From positions 1-8,673 of the forward strand of contig JANYIK010000107.1 in assembly GCA_025362115.1 (NCBI GenBank): DNA of 8,673 nt, in the 5' to 3' direction. Shown here piece by piece: positions 6,080 to 8,673 of the stretch; positions within the stretch are counted from its first letter, which is position 1, and each line of letters starts with the position of its first letter. Below the pieces are notes generated by a model. The model was not told the origin of the DNA and did no database searches. It was given only the letters and a program-made list of their open reading frames with translations. Source of the stretch: Methylophilaceae bacterium. GTDB taxonomy: Bacteria; Pseudomonadota; Gammaproteobacteria; Burkholderiales; Methylophilaceae. The position numbers were made by a program, and so were the translations under genes.

Positions 6080-8236
6080 ATGAAAACTCTCACGAATCTA
6101 GCGCAAATCAAGTTGCCGAACCCCAAGCCTGCTACGCCCTATAGCATTAAACTGCACGATCGTGAATGCACCTTCCGCGATCTCAAACATCTGTTGGGAG
6201 CTGCCGACATCAGTAAAGCTGGAGACCGCAAAGCAGACTTGGCGGCGGAAGACGAGGTGATGCGTGAAGCGGCGAGAGCTATGCTTTCTGGGCTGACACT
6301 ACAGCATCTATTTGACCACCCGCTCACCACTCACCAAGGAGTGATGGATAGCGTTATGCACGTCAATTACGACATCAATCACACTGTATTTGCCGAGATT
6401 GCAACTTTCACTTTGGGTGAACTCAAAGATCATCTGTTGCGTGCTAGCGGCGAGCGCATCCGGCTCATAGGCACGGCACTGACGGGAGTGATGGTGGCAG
6501 CACTCACCAAATTGCTCGACATCCACGAACTTGTTTATCTCGCTAAAAAACTCAAAAAAGGTGCCGCAGCCAAAGCTCGTACCGTGGTGGGTCTGCCTGG
6601 CACCTTGTCATCGCGGCTGCAACCCAACCACCCGACTGATAGCTTAAGCGGTATCACCATGTTGATGTACACCGGCTTGAGCACAGGTTCTGGCGACGCG
6701 ATATTTGGATTGAATCCGGCCATTGATACCGTCGCCAACATCAGCGCCACTTTGCATCACCTGGACAAAATCCGCCGCGACACCGGCGCACCTACGCAAA
6801 TTTGCGTGTTGTCGCACATTAAGACCCAGCTTGCGTGCTTGGAAGATGGCGCTCCGGTCGAAATCATGTTTCAGAGTTTGGCAGGCACTGAACGCACGCT
6901 GACCGACGAGTTTGATGTCACGGTTGAGTTGCTGGATCACGCTTTTCTCACCATGCAAGCCCAAGGCGCGTTGGGTAAAACGGCCGAAAACTTTATGTAT
7001 TTCGAGACTGGGCAAGGCAGCGAGCTGACTTACGGTAAGCACGAAGGCATTGACATGGCGACCACTGAAGCCCTGTGTTACGGTCTGGCACGGCGTTATT
7101 CGCCGTTCATGGTCAACAATGTCACCGGATTTATCGGCCCGGAAACACATCTCGACAACCATGAGATGATTTACTCCTGTCTACAAGATCACTTCATGGG
7201 CAAGATGCTGGGCTTACCCATGGGCATGGCACCTTGCTACACGCTGCACTCGCAGATTACGTTAGAAGGTCAACAAATGGCAACCGAATTACTCACTGCA
7301 GCGGGAGCCAACTTTTTTATGGACGTGTATTTGGGTGCGGATAGGATGCTGGCATATTTTGATACTAGCGGTCATGACGACCAGACACTCCGAGAAATCT
7401 ACGACTTGAAACCTGCGCCAGAATTTCTGGCCTGGGCGATTTCGCGCGGTATTTTTGAACAAGACGAACACGGGCAAGTGCGGCGTGGCGTGAACTGGGG
7501 TAACCCCAGAATCTTTTGTCATTCAGACAGCGAGTTTCAGCGCTTGCAAGAATCTGTCCCAGCCATTTATGGTTTTGAGAATGCAGGGCCAAGGCCGTCT
7601 AATCGCGTATCACGCACCATGAAATCGAATCAGGCGATTGGGCGAGAGGCGATTTACGCCAATCTGCGCCCTGCCGAGATAAGTGGTATCGCTTTGCGCG
7701 AATTACATACTGCCGCTGCAACTAAGATTGAGCATCTAAGCGACCCAGAACTAGGTAGCAGATTGGCAGAAGAAGCATTAAAGCAGCTAAACCCTGAGCC
7801 GTTTACCGTGCAAATTCTTATTTCCGACGGATTAAGCGCCGAAGCCATACACCACAACATCCCAGACCTGCTACCCGTGCTGCTGGATGGCCTCGCAGGT
7901 CACAACATCAGCGCCGGTCAGCCGATATTGGCACCCTATGGTCGCGTGAAACTAAGTGAATCGGTAGGCGACGCGCTACAACCCAGCGTCGTTATCACTT
8001 TGATAGGAGAAAGGCCGGGTGGCGATGCTTTGGCTTCGCGCAGTATGTCGGCCTATCTCGCGTACCGACTACCTAACCACGGCTACGAATACACGGTGAT
8101 TTCCAACATTTATATGGGCGGACTACCGCCGATAGAGGGCGGCAGCGTGATTGTGGAAAAGGTGCGTGCGATATTGCATCATCAAGCGGCGGGTAACCGG
8201 CTGGAGAGTTTGATGCAGGTAGATGTGATTGTATAG
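6080..8236 (+). CDS. Fused ethanolamine ammonia-lyase EutB-EutC (large plus small subunit in one chain)
   Basis: The enzyme class uses adenosylcobalamin radicals to convert ethanolamine to acetaldehyde and ammonia. The 718-residue chain has an EutB part (about 1-479) with GLPGTLSSRLQPN, FGLNP, YFETGQGSELTYG, VTGFIGPE and QDHFMGK. After a linker of about 22 residues, an EutC part starts near AGPRP (502-506) and continues with LILISDGLS-like ILISDGLSAEAI, PYGRVKLSE, LIGERPGG and ISNIYMGGLPPIEGGSV. EutC's usual N-terminal segment, about 60-80 residues before AGPRP in E. coli, is missing. EutB has an extra N-terminal stretch of about 20 residues. By alignment to E. coli EutB, Arg179, Gln181, Asn212 and Glu309 match Arg160, Gln162, Asn193 and Glu287. 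Asp362 is replaced by Ala384 in MGMAPCYT, so the natural substrate may differ. A good Shine-Dalgarno (AGGGGA, 6069-6074) precedes ATG 6080. No stop or frameshift interrupts the junction. Confidence 0.92.
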   Translation: MKTLTNLAQIKLPNPKPATPYSIKLHDRECTFRDLKHLLGAADISKAGDRKADLAAEDEVMREAARAMLSGLTLQHLFDHPLTTHQGVMDSVMHVNYDINHTVFAEIATFTLGELKDHLLRASGERIRLIGTALTGVMVAALTKLLDIHELVYLAKKLKKGAAAKARTVVGLPGTLSSRLQPNHPTDSLSGITMLMYTGLSTGSGDAIFGLNPAIDTVANISATLHHLDKIRRDTGAPTQICVLSHIKTQLACLEDGAPVEIMFQSLAGTERTLTDEFDVTVELLDHAFLTMQAQGALGKTAENFMYFETGQGSELTYGKHEGIDMATTEALCYGLARRYSPFMVNNVTGFIGPETHLDNHEMIYSCLQDHFMGKMLGLPMGMAPCYTLHSQITLEGQQMATELLTAAGANFFMDVYLGADRMLAYFDTSGHDDQTLREIYDLKPAPEFLAWAISRGIFEQDEHGQVRRGVNWGNPRIFCHSDSEFQRLQESVPAIYGFENAGPRPSNRVSRTMKSNQAIGREAIYANLRPAEISGIALRELHTAAATKIEHLSDPELGSRLAEEALKQLNPEPFTVQILISDGLSAEAIHHNIPDLLPVLLDGLAGHNISAGQPILAPYGRVKLSESVGDALQPSVVITLIGERPGGDALASRSMSAYLAYRLPNHGYEYTVISNIYMGGLPPIEGGSVIVEKVRAILHHQAAGNRLESLMQVDVIV

Positions 8237-8277
8237 CTCAGGTAAAGATAGCACTTAGGTGATGTAGCTTTACGACA
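8237..8277. other. Short gap between the convergent lyase fusion and the right-hand ORF
   Basis: The gap between the lyase stop and the stop of the minus-strand ORF is 41 bases. TGATGT (8260-8265) and ACATCA (8275-8280) can pair in a six-base stem with a nine-base loop that overlaps the minus-strand stop. It lacks a T run on either strand, so it is at best a weak bidirectional terminator. Confidence 0.3.
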
Positions 8278-8595
8278 TCATGGATATAGGAAGCCAAATT
8301 GAAACGCGATCAAACGATCACCTTTGAATTTATAGTTACCATAGTAAGTTGGCATATTGTAGTACTCCAAAAATTTGGATTGATTGAGCTTTTCATAACT
8401 CTCAACCCCAATTCGATACTCGAATGATTCAATGTCATTTTTTGAGTGTTTTTGTGTTGGCTTACCAAGTATAGAAACTAGTTGCGGTTTTGAAATTCCA
8501 AGGTGTATGCCTTTTCCAGTGGTGAATTGCTTAACTTCTTTGAGTCGATTAACCGGTGATTTGGTATTAACCGAGGGTCTTAGGAAGTTAAGCAC
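8278..8595 (-). CDS. Small hypothetical protein, AT-rich, possibly a 5'-truncated remnant
   Basis: I do not recognise this 105-residue product. The only start in frame is GTG at 8595-8593, with no Shine-Dalgarno, and an in-frame TAA lies eleven codons further up (8631-8629). The segment GIHLGISKPQLVSILGKPT (29-47) resembles the 'G-x-x-x-GMSKxEVxxxLGxP' turn-helix motif found in BamE/SmpA-like and other small periplasmic proteins. The end, YYGNYKFKGDRLIAFQFG, resembles a closing beta-hairpin of such domains. Such proteins normally carry a signal peptide, which is missing here. The coding sequence is visibly richer in A and T than the cassette beside it. It may be the 3' part of a gene that lost its beginning, or an unrelated acquired fragment. 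Confidence 0.4.
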   Translation of the reverse strand: MLNFLRPSVNTKSPVNRLKEVKQFTTGKGIHLGISKPQLVSILGKPTQKHSKNDIESFEYRIGVESYEKLNQSKFLEYYNMPTYYGNYKFKGDRLIAFQFGFLYP

Positions 8596-8616
8596 TTTGT
8601 AAAGTGTGCTAACTTC
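8584..8616. repeat. Imperfect inverted repeat around the GTG start of the right-hand ORF
   Basis: GAAGTTA (8584-8590) pairs with TAACTTC (8610-8616), and CACTTT (8593-8598) pairs with AAAGTG (8601-8606) around a GT loop. A small asymmetric internal loop lies between the two stems. A further related copy, GCTTAACTTCTTTGAG, sits at 8529-8544 in the same orientation as the right arm (GCTAACTTCTTGAG, 8608-8621). No T run follows on either strand. It could be an operator, the scar of a small duplication, or part of a dispersed repeat family. Confidence 0.45.
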
Positions 8617-8673
8617 TTGAGATGAATGTTAAAAACAGATATTACAGGCGCTCCCGAATCTCGGAGAAGAAAT
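8596..8673. other. Right-edge intergenic stretch
   Basis: No ORF was recognised here. CTCCCGAATCTCGGAG (8651-8666) can form a short bulged stem. GGAG at 8663-8666 is followed by AAGAAAT at the window end, so a plus-strand ATG could begin at 8672 if the next base is G. This would be a well-spaced ribosome site for a following gene, but the sequence stops before it can be confirmed. Confidence 0.25.

Noticed and set aside
4660..7860. Minus-strand open frames across eutA and the lyase fusion, up to 172 codons (6644-7162)
   Set aside because: They are antisense to well-conserved coding sequence and have no family motif or ribosome site worth noting; they look like shadow frames.
6080..8236. EutB-EutC fusion as an assembly artefact
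   Set aside because: The junction region is a continuous, sensible coding sequence with a plausible linker, and the EutC N-terminus is missing, not simply read through. A single-base error joining two complete genes would keep that segment.
1..8673. CRISPR array, tRNA or rRNA genes, insertion sequence, cobalamin riboswitch
   Set aside because: I saw no spaced direct repeats, cloverleaf, transposase motif or cobalamin-riboswitch B12-box in the gaps, and the gaps are too short for most of these.

Overview
The window looks like a chromosomal segment of a beta- or gammaproteobacterium. This rests on protein content only: a PurM close to the E. coli form, a PerM/AI-2E permease overlapping a beta-clamp-binding Hda (a DnaA-regulatory protein typical of these classes), and moderate base composition. 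From memory, the purM / AI-2E permease / hda order is common in Nitrosomonadales-type betaproteobacteria (Gallionellaceae, Methylophilaceae and relatives). I could not test this placement.

Layout. On the minus strand at the left edge is the first 13 codons of a secreted or lipoprotein-like gene (1-41), preceded by purM (66-1109). Reading the other way from the purM promoter region are an AI-2E/PerM family permease (1197-2258) and hda (2255-2926), which overlap by 4 bases. These are ordinary core genes. After a 186-base AT-rich leader comes a three-gene accessory cassette on the plus strand: an APC-superfamily permease of the amino acid/choline type (3113-4585), an EutA-like reactivating factor (4637-6064), and a 718-residue protein in which both subunits of adenosylcobalamin-dependent ethanolamine ammonia-lyase, EutB and EutC, are joined in one reading frame (6080-8236). 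The right end is AT-rich. It holds a small minus-strand ORF of unknown function (8278-8595), possibly the remnant of a larger gene, beside an imperfect inverted repeat.

How the cassette probably works. The permease brings in a small amine or amino alcohol. The fused lyase splits it by B12 radical chemistry into ammonia (or an amine) and an aldehyde. EutA uses ATP to exchange damaged cobalamin in the lyase. There are no microcompartment shell genes, no eutR, no eutT, and no aldehyde or alcohol dehydrogenase in view. The cassette therefore looks like a minimal nitrogen- or amine-scavenging version of the eut system, not the enterobacterial metabolosome.

Most notable points: (1) the EutB-EutC fusion, which lacks the EutC N-terminal segment; (2) loss in the EutB half of the substrate-contacting aspartate (Asp362 of the E. 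coli enzyme), replaced by Ala384, while the other four key substrate residues are kept, which raises the possibility of a different substrate; (3) a perfect 13-bp terminator hairpin whose U-tract ends one base before the eutA start codon, with no usable ribosome binding site; (4) an 8-codon upstream ORF with a strong Shine-Dalgarno that ends inside the permease start.
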